Below, piece by piece: positions 16,929-25,163 of a stretch of DNA of 34,922 nt (position 1 is the first letter of the stretch; each line of letters opens with the position of its first letter). A model generated the notes under the pieces. The model was not told the origin of the DNA, did not search any database, and saw only the letters and a program-made list of their open reading frames with translations. Where the stretch lies: the NCBI GenBank assembly GCA_002691685.1, contig NZIQ01000006.1, positions 1 through 34,922 of the forward strand, given 5' to 3'. This DNA comes from Flavobacteriaceae bacterium (GTDB lineage: Bacteria; Bacteroidota; Bacteroidia; Flavobacteriales; Flavobacteriaceae). The position numbers and the translations under genes were made by a program.

Positions 16929-17711
16929 TTAAACCACTTTTTCAGACATAGCATGGGCTATACCATCCCAAAGACTAATCCTTTTTTCTAAGGCTTGAAT
17001 AGCAATTTCTTCGGCCTCTTTCCATTTAACCTCATCATTTCCGCATAATTCTTCAACCATTTGAAGAGAAAGGGGTCCGTGCTCGTCACCGTCTAATTCG
17101 ATATGCCTTTCTAAATAATAATTCAGTTTGCTATATTTTTTATTGGACTCATCAGCTTGTTTTAAAATTTCTATGAACATATCTGGGATGAGGTCTTCTC
17201 TTCCAAAAGTGAAAGCAGATGCAATGAGGTGTATTTTTCTTGTTTCAATAACTGCAAAGGTGAAGTTCACAAAATCGGAAACTTCAGCTCTTAGTTGTAA
17301 ATCTCCCAAGGCTGATGAAATGGATTTTTTTTCTTTTATTTCTTGTACGAACCTTTGAATAGATTTGGTGCTTGCACCTGCCTGATTCATGGCATCTAGA
17401 TACATTTCAAAATGACTTTTTGCCTCACCTAATTCATTGATATCACTTTCTTCTCCATGCACGATTTCATTAATAAATCTAGACAAAGTTGGATTTTTTG
17501 CGGGTGTCCAGGGAACCTCTGTAGTAGTAAGTTCAATCTGTAAGGCCTTTAGAAGCGACATAAAGTCCCATACCGCAAACACATGATGCTCCATAAACAT
17601 TTGTATATCTTCAATAGAAGAGAGTTGGGAGTACAACGGATGTGATCTCAGTTTTTTTTGCAGTGGCACTAACTTTTCTTCAAGTAATCGAATTGATGAT
17701 GAAACTTCCAT
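16929..17711 (-). CDS. DUF3050 protein, heme-oxygenase-like fold
   Basis: The 260-residue protein is all-helical by composition and soluble. [18 protein letters not shown] near residues 40-57, HGEESD near 85 and [19 protein letters not shown] at 200-218 are the stretches by which I recognise DUF3050. Many His, Glu and Asp residues fall on these helices (Glu41, His42, His43, Glu201, His203, Asp207, His211). Relatives with the heme-oxygenase-like fold include diiron oxidases and oxygenases, so a metal site is plausible but not shown. It sits 47 bases after the BNR-repeat gene and about 75 bases before the ADP-ribosylglycohydrolase-family gene on the same strand; no functional link is evident. 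Confidence 0.85.
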   Translation of the reverse strand: MEVSSSIRLLEEKLVPLQKKLRSHPLYSQLSSIEDIQMFMEHHVFAVWDFMSLLKALQIELTTTEVPWTPAKNPTLSRFINEIVHGEESDINELGEAKSHFEMYLDAMNQAGASTKSIQRFVQEIKEKKSISSALGDLQLRAEVSDFVNFTFAVIETRKIHLIASAFTFGREDLIPDMFIEILKQADESNKKYSKLNYYLERHIELDGDEHGPLSLQMVEELCGNDEVKWKEAEEIAIQALEKRISLWDGIAHAMSEKVV

Positions 17712-17758
17712 TTTTTGTTAGCAAGTTAAGCCGAATTTACCGTTTGACTAAATTTTGT

Positions 17759-20700
17759 TTAACGACTGTTGTTATCTTCAATCAATAGCTTCACTTTAGT
17801 GAAATCGTTCTTTAATACTTTATTGAGGTTTTCCAGGTGTAATTCAAGTTCTTCGGAGAGTTCAGCAAAGACTTTATAAGCGCCGTTTGTGGGCCTTGCA
17901 TCTCCATTTTCTAAACTTCTTCTCAAAGAAGCAAGACGGTTATTCAATTTGATCGGAAAGTTTAAAGGGTCTTGACCAGATTGATTTCGTACTTGATATA
18001 AGGCTTCTTCTATTTCACTTAATTTTGAAAGGAAAGGTGTTATAATTTTTTTCTGATTTTTTTCAGAAATTCTGGTATCTGCATCTTTGATTTTTCCTTT
18101 TATATCTCGAATCTTAATCACAGCTTCATTTGCAGCTGTGGTTTTTTGCGTGATTTGCATAGCTAGCTTAAACTGCTCGTCTAAATCTTCTTTACTGATT
18201 CCTTTGAGATTCGGATTTATTTCGATGTAGAAGGGATAGGTCTGCTTATAATCACCTACTCTCATCCTAACTTTAAATTGTCCTAGTGGTGCTTTTGGGC
18301 CTCTTGTAGGTCTTGCACTCCAGATGATCATTCCATCAAAATCTGTTGCTCCCGGATAGCGTAAATCCCATGTGAAGGTATTTAGTCCCTTAGCTGTAGT
18401 GGGTTTTGAGGAACCTCCTCTTTGCCACCAAGGAATATTGGGATCCACTTCGTATTTAACCTGGTCTCCTGTAAAAGTGTCTATCACTTCATTGTTTTGA
18501 TCAAGTATTTCAAAACTCACTTTTTCAACTTCCTCGTTGAGGTGATATTGAATGTGAGCTTCACTAATTCCTCTTATGGCATTATTAGGCATGTAAAGAA
18601 TAGCTTCTTGGTTTTTCATCTCAGCATGGTGTTGACGAATAGGTTCGATATCGTCCATGATCCAAAAGCCTCTACCGTGAGATCCGAGAACGATATCATT
18701 GTCTTTAATTACTAGATCTCGAATTGGCGTGTCAGGAAGGTTCAATTGTAAACTTTCCCATTTTGCTCCGTCGTTTATTGAGAAGTATACCCCGTGTTCT
18801 GTAGCCAGAAAGATTAGCCCTTCGCGTTTATGATCTTCACGTATAGCCCTCGCAAAGTGACCATCTGCGATGCCATCAATTATTTTGGTCCAGGTTTTTC
18901 CGTAATCATGTGTTTTAAATACATAAGGCTGTCTATCATCTACTTGATATCGGTTTGCTGCGACATAAAGTGTACCTGGTCTATGTTTAGACTCATCGAT
19001 GATGCTTACCCTAGAAAATTTCGGCAGGTCTTTTGGAGTGATATCTTTCCAATTTTTCCCTCCATTTTGAGTGATGTGAATTTTTCCATCATCTGATCCT
19101 GCCCAGATGGTGTTAATGTTATGAACAGATGGAGCCAGAGCAAAGACAGTAGCATAAATCTCTGGACCATTCATATCCATGGTAATCACCCCTCCTGTTT
19201 TTCCGAGTGTGCTCGGATCTGCATAAGTGAGGTCAGGACTTATTTGTTCCCATGTTTGCCCGTCGTTAGTGGTTCTCCAAACATGTTGAGAACAGGTGTA
19301 CATTACCTTACTGTCTTGAGGAGCAAACATTATGGGAAAGGTCCATTGCCAGCGTTCCGGCAAAGCCTCTGAAGGTTCTCCTGAGAAAAATCTTGGATAT
19401 ACCTGAATATCTCGTATTTGACCATTGCTGCGATCGTATCTTGTCAGAAGGGCGCCTTGACTTCCCGCATAAAAAATATCTGGATCATCAGGGTGTTGTG
19501 TAATCCATCCACTTTCTCCTCCTCCTACGGCGTAATACCAACCTTTATTCGGTCCTCTAGCTAGCATATGATCCCAACCATCACTTGGCATGGCTAGGGT
19601 GCTATTGTCTTGTTGTGCTCCTGCGACGTGATAGGGAACATCACTTGTGGTCATAACGTGATAAAACTGTGAAGTGACAAAATCTTGTTCTGTCCAAGAT
19701 TTCCCTCCGTTAATGGTAACATTACCTCCACCGTCATTTGCATTGATCATACGTTGTGGATTATTAGGGTCAATCCAGAGGTCGTGATTATCTCCGTGAG
19801 GTGTCTGAATTATTTTGTCAAAAGTATGACCGCCATCACTGGACATATACATTCTTGTATTTAGCCCGTAGACCTTGTCTTTATCTCGAGGATCGGCATA
19901 TATTCTTGAATAGTAAAATGCTCTTTGGCGTAACTTTCTTTCGTCATTAGTTTTTTGCCAAGTCTTACCGGCATTATCAGAACGAAAAACACCACCTTCA
20001 TTGGCCTCGACAATGGCCCATACGCGATTAGAATCAGCAGGAGAAACCGTGACGCCAATTTTACCAATTGGGCCCATTGGCATACCTTGATTTTCGGTGA
20101 GGTCTGACCAGCTGTCGCCACCGTCTTCTGACTTCCACAATTTACTTTGGCCTCCGCCTCCCCACATTTTCCAAGCTTTTCGGTATACCTGCCAAGTACT
20201 GGCATAAATAACATTAGGATTGTTGGGGTCAATAATTAAATCTACAGCACCTGCTTTAGGCCCTACATAAAGTACCTTTTCCCAAGATTCCCCACCGTCT
20301 TTAGATCTAAATACGCCACGCTCTTCGTTATCGCCGTAAGGATGCCCTAGAGCAGCAACATAGACTAAATCTGAGTTGGTAGGATGTATACGTATTCTTG
20401 CCACCGCTTGTGTTTCTTCAAGGCCTAAATGTTTCCAGGTTTTTCCAGCATCGGTAGATTTATATACCCCATTACCTTGGGTGATACTTCCACGTAATTG
20501 AACTTCACCCATGCCGATATACACGACATCAGGATTGCTTTCTGCGACAGCAACTGCTCCTACCGAGGAGCTAGTTACTTGACCATCAGTTGCTGGTTTC
20601 CATTCATTACCGCCATCTACGGTTTTCCATAAACCTCCTCCTGTGGCACCGAAATAATATTCATTGGGTCGACTAGGACTTCCTGCGCATCCTAATGATC

Positions 20701-20848
20701 GGCCTCCTCGTTTTGGGCCAATATTTCGCCATTCTAGCCCATTGTAGTACTGTTCCTCAATAGAAGAAAGACTGTTTTCTTGTGCAAAAAGCGTAGGAGT
20801 AATTGATAGTAATGCGATGACACAGCAGTATTTAAGTAGCGTTTTCAT
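17759..20848 (-). CDS. Secreted BNR/VPS10-like beta-propeller protein
   Basis: A 1029-residue exported protein with signal peptide MKTLLKYCCVIALLSITPTL followed by FAQ. At least nine Asp-box (BNR) repeats are visible, for example YKSTDAGKTWKHL, FRSKDGGESWEKV, WKSEDGGDSWSDL, FRSDNAGKTWQKT, WRTTNDGQTWEQI, ITQNGGKNWKDI and FKTHDYGKTWTKI, spread over residues about 70-730. They would form one or two large propellers as in sortilin/VPS10 and BNR-repeat glycosidase-like proteins. The last 300 residues hold a beta-sandwich-like segment and then a helical tail. Proteins of this architecture are often annotated glycosyl hydrolase, but I see no catalytic motif and leave the activity open. It lies 141 bases downstream of the GH95 gene, same strand. 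Confidence 0.88.
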   Translation of the reverse strand: MKTLLKYCCVIALLSITPTLFAQENSLSSIEEQYYNGLEWRNIGPKRGGRSLGCAGSPSRPNEYYFGATGGGLWKTVDGGNEWKPATDGQVTSSSVGAVAVAESNPDVVYIGMGEVQLRGSITQGNGVYKSTDAGKTWKHLGLEETQAVARIRIHPTNSDLVYVAALGHPYGDNEERGVFRSKDGGESWEKVLYVGPKAGAVDLIIDPNNPNVIYASTWQVYRKAWKMWGGGGQSKLWKSEDGGDSWSDLTENQGMPMGPIGKIGVTVSPADSNRVWAIVEANEGGVFRSDNAGKTWQKTNDERKLRQRAFYYSRIYADPRDKDKVYGLNTRMYMSSDGGHTFDKIIQTPHGDNHDLWIDPNNPQRMINANDGGGNVTINGGKSWTEQDFVTSQFYHVMTTSDVPYHVAGAQQDNSTLAMPSDGWDHMLARGPNKGWYYAVGGGESGWITQHPDDPDIFYAGSQGALLTRYDRSNGQIRDIQVYPRFFSGEPSEALPERWQWTFPIMFAPQDSKVMYTCSQHVWRTTNDGQTWEQISPDLTYADPSTLGKTGGVITMDMNGPEIYATVFALAPSVHNINTIWAGSDDGKIHITQNGGKNWKDITPKDLPKFSRVSIIDESKHRPGTLYVAANRYQVDDRQPYVFKTHDYGKTWTKIIDGIADGHFARAIREDHKREGLIFLATEHGVYFSINDGAKWESLQLNLPDTPIRDLVIKDNDIVLGSHGRGFWIMDDIEPIRQHHAEMKNQEAILYMPNNAIRGISEAHIQYHLNEEVEKVSFEILDQNNEVIDTFTGDQVKYEVDPNIPWWQRGGSSKPTTAKGLNTFTWDLRYPGATDFDGMIIWSARPTRGPKAPLGQFKVRMRVGDYKQTYPFYIEINPNLKGISKEDLDEQFKLAMQITQKTTAANEAVIKIRDIKGKIKDADTRISEKNQKKIITPFLSKLSEIEEALYQVRNQSGQDPLNFPIKLNNRLASLRRSLENGDARPTNGAYKVFAELSEELELHLENLNKVLKNDFTKVKLLIEDNNSR

Positions 20849-20989
20849 ATGCTTTTAGTGGTGTTTTTTGGTTTTTATATTGGGTATATCAAATCCCATA
20901 ATTAAATATAAACATTTGAGCATTAAATTGTTGGTTGAAAATAATTACTTCTGATTACTTTGCTTTTAGGAATTGGAATTTCACTGTAT

Positions 20990-23452
20990 TCAGGAATCTA
21001 GGTCAAGAAGTATTTCTTCGCCTTTTTTAAGAGTTATTGTATATTCTTGGCCTTTGCATAATACTGTGGTGCTACCATCTTTAGATGAACGTATTCTGAC
21101 TTGGCTTACCTGATTATTGAACCATTTAAAATCTAGCTCAAATCCACCTCTAGTTTTAACTCCCTGCAGGTTGCCCTCTGACCACGTGTCTGGAAGAGCT
21201 GGTAGTAATTCAATTTGCTCATTTGAAGATTGAATGAGCATTTCTAAGACGCCTGCGGCACCTCCAAAATTGCCGTCAATTTGAAAGGGTGGATGAGCGT
21301 CTAACAAATTGGGATAAGTACCTCCGCCATTAGTATAATTGTAGTTTAGACCGGAGGGATCTACAAAAGTCAGCAACTCTTTATAGAGTTTATACGCTCT
21401 ATTACCATCTTTTAGACGTGCCCAAAGATTAATACGCCAGCCTTGAGACCATCCAGTACTTTTATCTCCTTTGATATTAAGTGTTTTCTTTGAGGCTTCA
21501 GCTAATTCTGGTGTTTGTTCTGGGTTGATATGCATTCCTGGATAAAGACCAAAGAGATGTGATTGATGTCTGTGTTTAGGATCGGTATCGTCCCAGTCAT
21601 GGTACCATTCTAAAAGTTGCCCGTTTTTACCAATTTGATAGGGGTGAAGCTCTTCGAGATAGTTTAAAAGCTTTTGTTCAAATACAGGGTCGACTTGAAG
21701 TAATTGTGCAGCCTGGGCCGTGGCCGAAAATAATTCACGAATAATGGCCAAATCAGCTGTAGCTCCGTACAGTGTGGCTCCTGAATATCCTTTTGGAGTG
21801 AGATACATATTTTCTGGAGATGTTGTTGGCGAACTTACCCATTTGCCATTTTGATCTCTTATGAGCATATCCATGCAGAATTCAGCGGCCCCCTTCATCA
21901 GAGGGTAAGCCTTTTGTTTTAAAAATTCTAGATCTTGAGTGAAAGAATAATGTTCCCAAAGATGGGTACTTAACCATGCTCCTCCCATATTCCAATTGGC
22001 CCAAACCGGATGCCCTTCACCAAAATCTCCTACAGGATTTGACATCGCCCAAATATCTGAGTTGTGACCAACGCTCCATCCTTTAGCGTTGTAAAAATTG
22101 GCAGCACTGATTTGACCTGTTTTTTCTAAATTTTCAATAAAACTCAAAAGAGGGTAGTGAAGCTCGCTTAAATTTGCAGTTTCAGCAAGCCAGTAATTTT
22201 CTTCTGCATTGATATTTAAGGTGTAATTACTGCTCCATGGAGGTCTGAGGTAGGGATTCCAAATGCCTTGTAAATTAGCAGGCACTTCTGGAGTACGAGA
22301 ACTACTGATTAATAAATAGCGACCAAAGTGGAAGTACAATTCTTCTAAGCCTTTGTCTTTCTCGCCTTCTGCGTAGCGTATCAGTCTTTGATCTGTTGGA
22401 AGTCGTAGACTATCCTTTGGCTGGAGTATTAATTGCAAACGATTAAAAAAGGAATGATAATCTGCAAGGTGTCTTTTTTTTAGTTCTGAATAACTTTTTT
22501 TCGCAGTATTTTCTAATTGGTTTAGCGTTATTTTTTGATAAGGTTTTCCTTCTAGAACTGGGTCTTTTTCAAACCCGTTAAAACTAGTGGCTGTAGAGAC
22601 GATAACCTCTGCATATGAAGCATCTGTAACCTGTAACTTTTGCCCATTTTTTTTAATCTTACCATCGGTATCTTTAATTTTTACATAATTTGAAAAGTGG
22701 ATGCCTCTATTTTTATCAAAACGAATAGGGTTTTCAATATTGCTTCTGTAGATGGGTTCAGCATGGTAAGGAGCATATCCATTGGTTTTTTGAATACTTT
22801 GGTCAATCTCAGTTTTGGTTCTCAGAAGACTTGAGAAATCTATATTAAAGTTTAAGGATTTCAATTGATCGCTCTCTATTTTGATGATCATGACCTTGTC
22901 AGGGTACGAAATAAAATAGTTTCGGGTGAAATTCACTCCTTTTATCTGGTAGCTTACCTTTGATATGGCATTACTAATGTCTAATGATCGCTTGTATTTT
23001 TTGACTTCTTCTAATGGATGGTCATATTCGAAATATAGTGTACCTAAAGGAGCATAGGACTGAGAAAATGAACCTTGAATATTTTTGATGAGTCGATCGG
23101 CCTCTTGATAATTTTCGTCTTGTAGTACTTTTCTAACTTTTGGAAGATATTCATATGCGTTAGAATTCATATCTGGATTGATCGGCTCACCGGACCAAAG
23201 AGTAGACTCGTTTAAAAACATAGAGTCTATTTCAACACCTCCAAATATACTTGCGCCCATACGACCATTTCCAATTACAAGTGATTCTTCAAAATATGAA
23301 GCGGGTTTCTCATACCAGAGTTCATACTGTTTTGACTTTATTTCACGAGTCTCTGACGTTGAGCACGATTGTATACAAAGTGAAAAAGTAAAGATTAGAA
23401 AGAGGGTTAACTTTTCTTTAGGGGAAATTTGTGTGCGGATTAGAAAAGACAT
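20990..23452 (-). CDS. GH95 family alpha-L-fucosidase-type lipoprotein
   Basis: GH95 enzymes invert alpha-1,2-fucosyl (some alpha-L-galactosyl) linkages. The 820-residue protein has a lipoprotein signal (FTFSLCIQSC, Cys30). FEESLVIGNGRMGASIFGGV at residues 54-73 and NESTLWSGEP at 81-90 begin the N-terminal beta domain. In the helical barrel, TLNINAEENYW carries Asn413 and Asn415, SPTTSPEN carries Glu547, and FQIDGNFGGAAG carries Asp726. These match, by motif, the Asn/Asn/Glu/Asp catalytic set of the Bifidobacterium bifidum enzyme. The length is typical, so it looks active. Lipidation suggests a cell-surface or periplasmic site. No SusC/SusD pair is in the window. Alpha-galactosidase activity is the main alternative. 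Confidence 0.93.
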   Translation of the reverse strand: MSFLIRTQISPKEKLTLFLIFTFSLCIQSCSTSETREIKSKQYELWYEKPASYFEESLVIGNGRMGASIFGGVEIDSMFLNESTLWSGEPINPDMNSNAYEYLPKVRKVLQDENYQEADRLIKNIQGSFSQSYAPLGTLYFEYDHPLEEVKKYKRSLDISNAISKVSYQIKGVNFTRNYFISYPDKVMIIKIESDQLKSLNFNIDFSSLLRTKTEIDQSIQKTNGYAPYHAEPIYRSNIENPIRFDKNRGIHFSNYVKIKDTDGKIKKNGQKLQVTDASYAEVIVSTATSFNGFEKDPVLEGKPYQKITLNQLENTAKKSYSELKKRHLADYHSFFNRLQLILQPKDSLRLPTDQRLIRYAEGEKDKGLEELYFHFGRYLLISSSRTPEVPANLQGIWNPYLRPPWSSNYTLNINAEENYWLAETANLSELHYPLLSFIENLEKTGQISAANFYNAKGWSVGHNSDIWAMSNPVGDFGEGHPVWANWNMGGAWLSTHLWEHYSFTQDLEFLKQKAYPLMKGAAEFCMDMLIRDQNGKWVSSPTTSPENMYLTPKGYSGATLYGATADLAIIRELFSATAQAAQLLQVDPVFEQKLLNYLEELHPYQIGKNGQLLEWYHDWDDTDPKHRHQSHLFGLYPGMHINPEQTPELAEASKKTLNIKGDKSTGWSQGWRINLWARLKDGNRAYKLYKELLTFVDPSGLNYNYTNGGGTYPNLLDAHPPFQIDGNFGGAAGVLEMLIQSSNEQIELLPALPDTWSEGNLQGVKTRGGFELDFKWFNNQVSQVRIRSSKDGSTTVLCKGQEYTITLKKGEEILLDLDS

Positions 23453-23506
23453 TGTGTTTAAGTTATACTTAGCTTAAGGTAAAAAAATATCCTTTCAATT
23501 TATCAT

Positions 23507-23527
23507 GTACACTTAGAATAAGTGCAC
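23507..23527. promoter_or_regulatory. Interrupted palindrome upstream of the GH95 gene
   Basis: GTACACTTA and TAAGTGCAC flank a central GAA, with one mismatch in nine pairs. It lies 54 bases upstream of the GH95 start on the minus strand, where an operator would be expected. No regulator gene adjoins it. A fortuitous AT-rich palindrome is possible. Confidence 0.35.
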
Positions 23528-23611
23528 GGTGCTATACATTTAAAAACGCTGAGGCTTTGAATTACAACATTCTGGCAAATAAATTTGTTAGGGATATAAA
23601 TTTCTGAGAAT

Positions 23612-23639
23612 AAAAAACCCACCTTAGAGAGGTGGGTTT
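23612..23639 (-). terminator. Rho-independent terminator of tRNA-Arg
   Basis: AAACCCACC at 23615-23623 pairs with GGTGGGTTT at 23631-23639 around a short loop. On the minus strand the hairpin is followed by a T run (complement of 23612-23617). It begins six bases past the tRNA 3' end. Confidence 0.88.
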
Positions 23640-23644
23640 ACTTG

Positions 23645-23718
23645 TGACCTCGGCAGGATTCAAACCTGCAACCGCCTGAGCCGTAATCAGGTATTCTATT
23701 CAGTTGAACTACGAGGCC
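23645..23718 (-). tRNA. tRNA-Arg(ACG)
   Basis: Read on the minus strand the gene folds as a standard tRNA of 74 bases: acceptor arms GGCCTCG and CGAGGTC with one G-U pair, D arm, anticodon stem CCTGA/TCAGG with loop TTACGGC, and T arm GCAGG-TTCGAAT-CCTGC. The anticodon ACG (complement at 23682-23684) reads CGN arginine codons once A34 is converted to inosine. The CCA end is not encoded. A terminator follows directly. Confidence 0.96.
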
Positions 23719-23851
23719 TTTTGTCCCTTTAAAGGGGCTGCAAATATAATCTCTTTTTTAAAACTGTTCAAAGTAGATTTTAAGAATCTTTAATTGAAAT
23801 ATTAATCGAGACTCTACTGAGATCAGTAATACTTATTTTCTTTTTTAATGA

Positions 23852-24007
23852 TTAGTCTTCAAGAGAACGACAGGTGACATAAGCCCTATAGCCTATGATT
23901 GCTAATTGCCATTTTTTGGCCTTGGCTAAATCCAGTCTTCTCTTGGTGAATGAAGGTAAAACTACTTTGTTTAAACGGGCTAGACTTTTATAAAATGTAG
24001 GATTCAT
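23852..24007 (-). CDS. Small conserved-type basic protein, 51 residues
   Basis: ATG at 24007 opens 51 codons ending at TAA 23852-23854. The product begins MNPTFYKSLARLNKVVLPSF and ends RAYVTCRSLED, with AKKWQLAIIGYRAYVT between; it is basic with one weakly hydrophobic stretch. I recall proteins of this type in Flavobacteriia being labelled SsrA-binding protein; at 51 residues it is far shorter than true SmpB, so I would not use that name. Its ATG shares the last base of the upstream TAA (TAATG on the minus strand), indicating translational coupling to the exported plug-like protein. Length, start context and coupling support a real gene. Confidence 0.75.
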   Translation of the reverse strand: MNPTFYKSLARLNKVVLPSFTKRRLDLAKAKKWQLAIIGYRAYVTCRSLED

Positions 24008-24669
24008 TACTTTGATTTACTTTTGATTTCGACCACTCCGTACTTTGCTTTTTCTCCGTATTTATCGAGTGCTTTTTTTCCTTTCAAAACGTTTACAGAT
24101 TCTATGTCTTGAGGAATTAATTTGTTGACTTTTTCCATTTTGACTTCACGACCGTCAATAATGAATAGGGGATTAAGGTCTTCTTCTTCTTCTTCCTCTC
24201 CCATAAACATATTTCCCGAAAATGCTTGTGACATATGGGCTTGCATTTGAGTACGCATTTCGTCGATAGTCTTGTCGAAGTCTGAGAGATCCATATCATC
24301 CATATTCATAAATCTGCTATTGAAACTTTTGGATATATCACCCTGCCTAATCATTGAACTACCTCTTTCGGGATCTATGACGATTGTAAAAGGTTGAATG
24401 GGTTTGTTTCCTCCGCTCCCCACAGTATTTTTTGATCTGCTGTTCTTAGATTTCAATTCTAAACTGAGCGAAGTGATTTCTAATTTTTCATTTCTTGTAA
24501 TGCTATACGAAAAATTAATGCCCTGTTCTTCGAGTTCGTCTTTGATGACTAAAATTTGCTCATCACTAGTGTCTTTATCAATCTTGAAGGTGATAGGCTC
24601 ATAGGAATTTGTAATACTTGAAGGGATTGCAAGTAGTGTATATAAACTAAAGAAAATCGATTTAATCAT
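24007..24669 (-). CDS. Exported protein with TonB-plug-like C-terminal module
   Basis: The 220-residue product starts with a signal-like MIKSIFFSLYTLLAIPSS. A first part (EPITFKIDKDTSDEQILVIK, then a Glu-rich segment) resembles the beta-alpha modules seen in the C-terminal regions of BlaR1/M56-type peptidases of Bacteroidota. A central Met-rich helical region follows, then a run of six Glu encoded by a GAA-type microsatellite around 24181-24197. The last 55 residues read PLFIIDGREVKM, ESVNVLKGKKAL and YGEKAKYGVVEIKSK, the pattern of the TonB receptor plug. No barrel or peptidase is attached. The role is unknown. It is coupled to the 51-residue gene downstream. Confidence 0.75.
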   Translation of the reverse strand: MIKSIFFSLYTLLAIPSSITNSYEPITFKIDKDTSDEQILVIKDELEEQGINFSYSITRNEKLEITSLSLELKSKNSRSKNTVGSGGNKPIQPFTIVIDPERGSSMIRQGDISKSFNSRFMNMDDMDLSDFDKTIDEMRTQMQAHMSQAFSGNMFMGEEEEEEDLNPLFIIDGREVKMEKVNKLIPQDIESVNVLKGKKALDKYGEKAKYGVVEIKSKSK

Positions 24670-24732
24670 CGTAACCGTTTTAGACCATCGAAATTACAAT
24701 TTATGCTTTGATCAAGTCTTTAAGGGTTCGTT

Positions 24733-24774
24733 AAAATCAAAACGTATTTCTTAAAGTATAGTTAAGTGCTTTGT
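24733..24774 (+). repeat. 42-bp direct repeat, copy 1
   Basis: It matches the copy at 25330-25371 in 40 of 42 bases; the core AAAGTATAGTTAAGTGCTTT is identical in both. Weaker similarity continues about ten bases upstream (GGGTTCGTT against GGGTTTGTG). The copies are 597 bases apart in the same orientation and flank the 82-residue membrane-protein gene. Confidence 0.85.
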
Positions 24775-24914
24775 AACCCGTCTGCTCTATAGCAAAAATA
24801 GGTGAACACCAAAACCTTTCTTTAGCATAGTCTCTATAACATACAGCACACCTTACATCAATCCCATAATTATTTCTTGATCATTTTGTATATTAAGAGT
24901 TTAAATCAATCCCA

Positions 24915-25163
24915 ATGAAAAAACTAATACTGCTATTAAAGTTTATAAAAACTGGGCTAACCATTAGAAATTTATTTATTTCAATTTTAGGAGGAATAGC
25001 AATGCTTCTTTTTTTGTTTGTAATTCAATTTTTTATGGGAGATTTAGACAATTTTTTGGATGATGATTTGATTTTTCCATTTATACTGGGGGCATCAGTT
25101 TCTTTAATGAAATTTGAGAAACCAATAATAACTTGGGAAGAATACTGGAAAAAAAATAAATAA
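24915..25163 (+). CDS. Small membrane protein, unknown function
   Basis: The 82-residue product has a basic start (MKKLILLLKFIKTG), a long hydrophobic segment ISILGGIAMLLFLFVIQFFM at about residues 23-42, an acidic patch (DNFLDDD), a second weaker hydrophobic segment LIFPFILGASVSLM and a polar tail EEYWKKNK. Two membrane helices are likely. No family is recognised. It stands alone between two copies of a 42-bp direct repeat, so it may be a mobile or cassette-like cargo gene. Confidence 0.6.
   Translation: MKKLILLLKFIKTGLTIRNLFISILGGIAMLLFLFVIQFFMGDLDNFLDDDLIFPFILGASVSLMKFEKPIITWEEYWKKNK

Noticed and set aside
19861-20232. 123-codon minus-strand open frame inside the BNR-repeat gene
   Set aside because: It is an alternate frame of a clearly coding 1029-residue gene and contains no independent motif.
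23645-24669. tRNA-Arg as an integration site for the accessory region
   Set aside because: An element integrated at the tRNA 3' end would lie on the GH95 side, while the accessory-looking DNA is on the 5' side. No repeat of the tRNA 3' end was found by eye.
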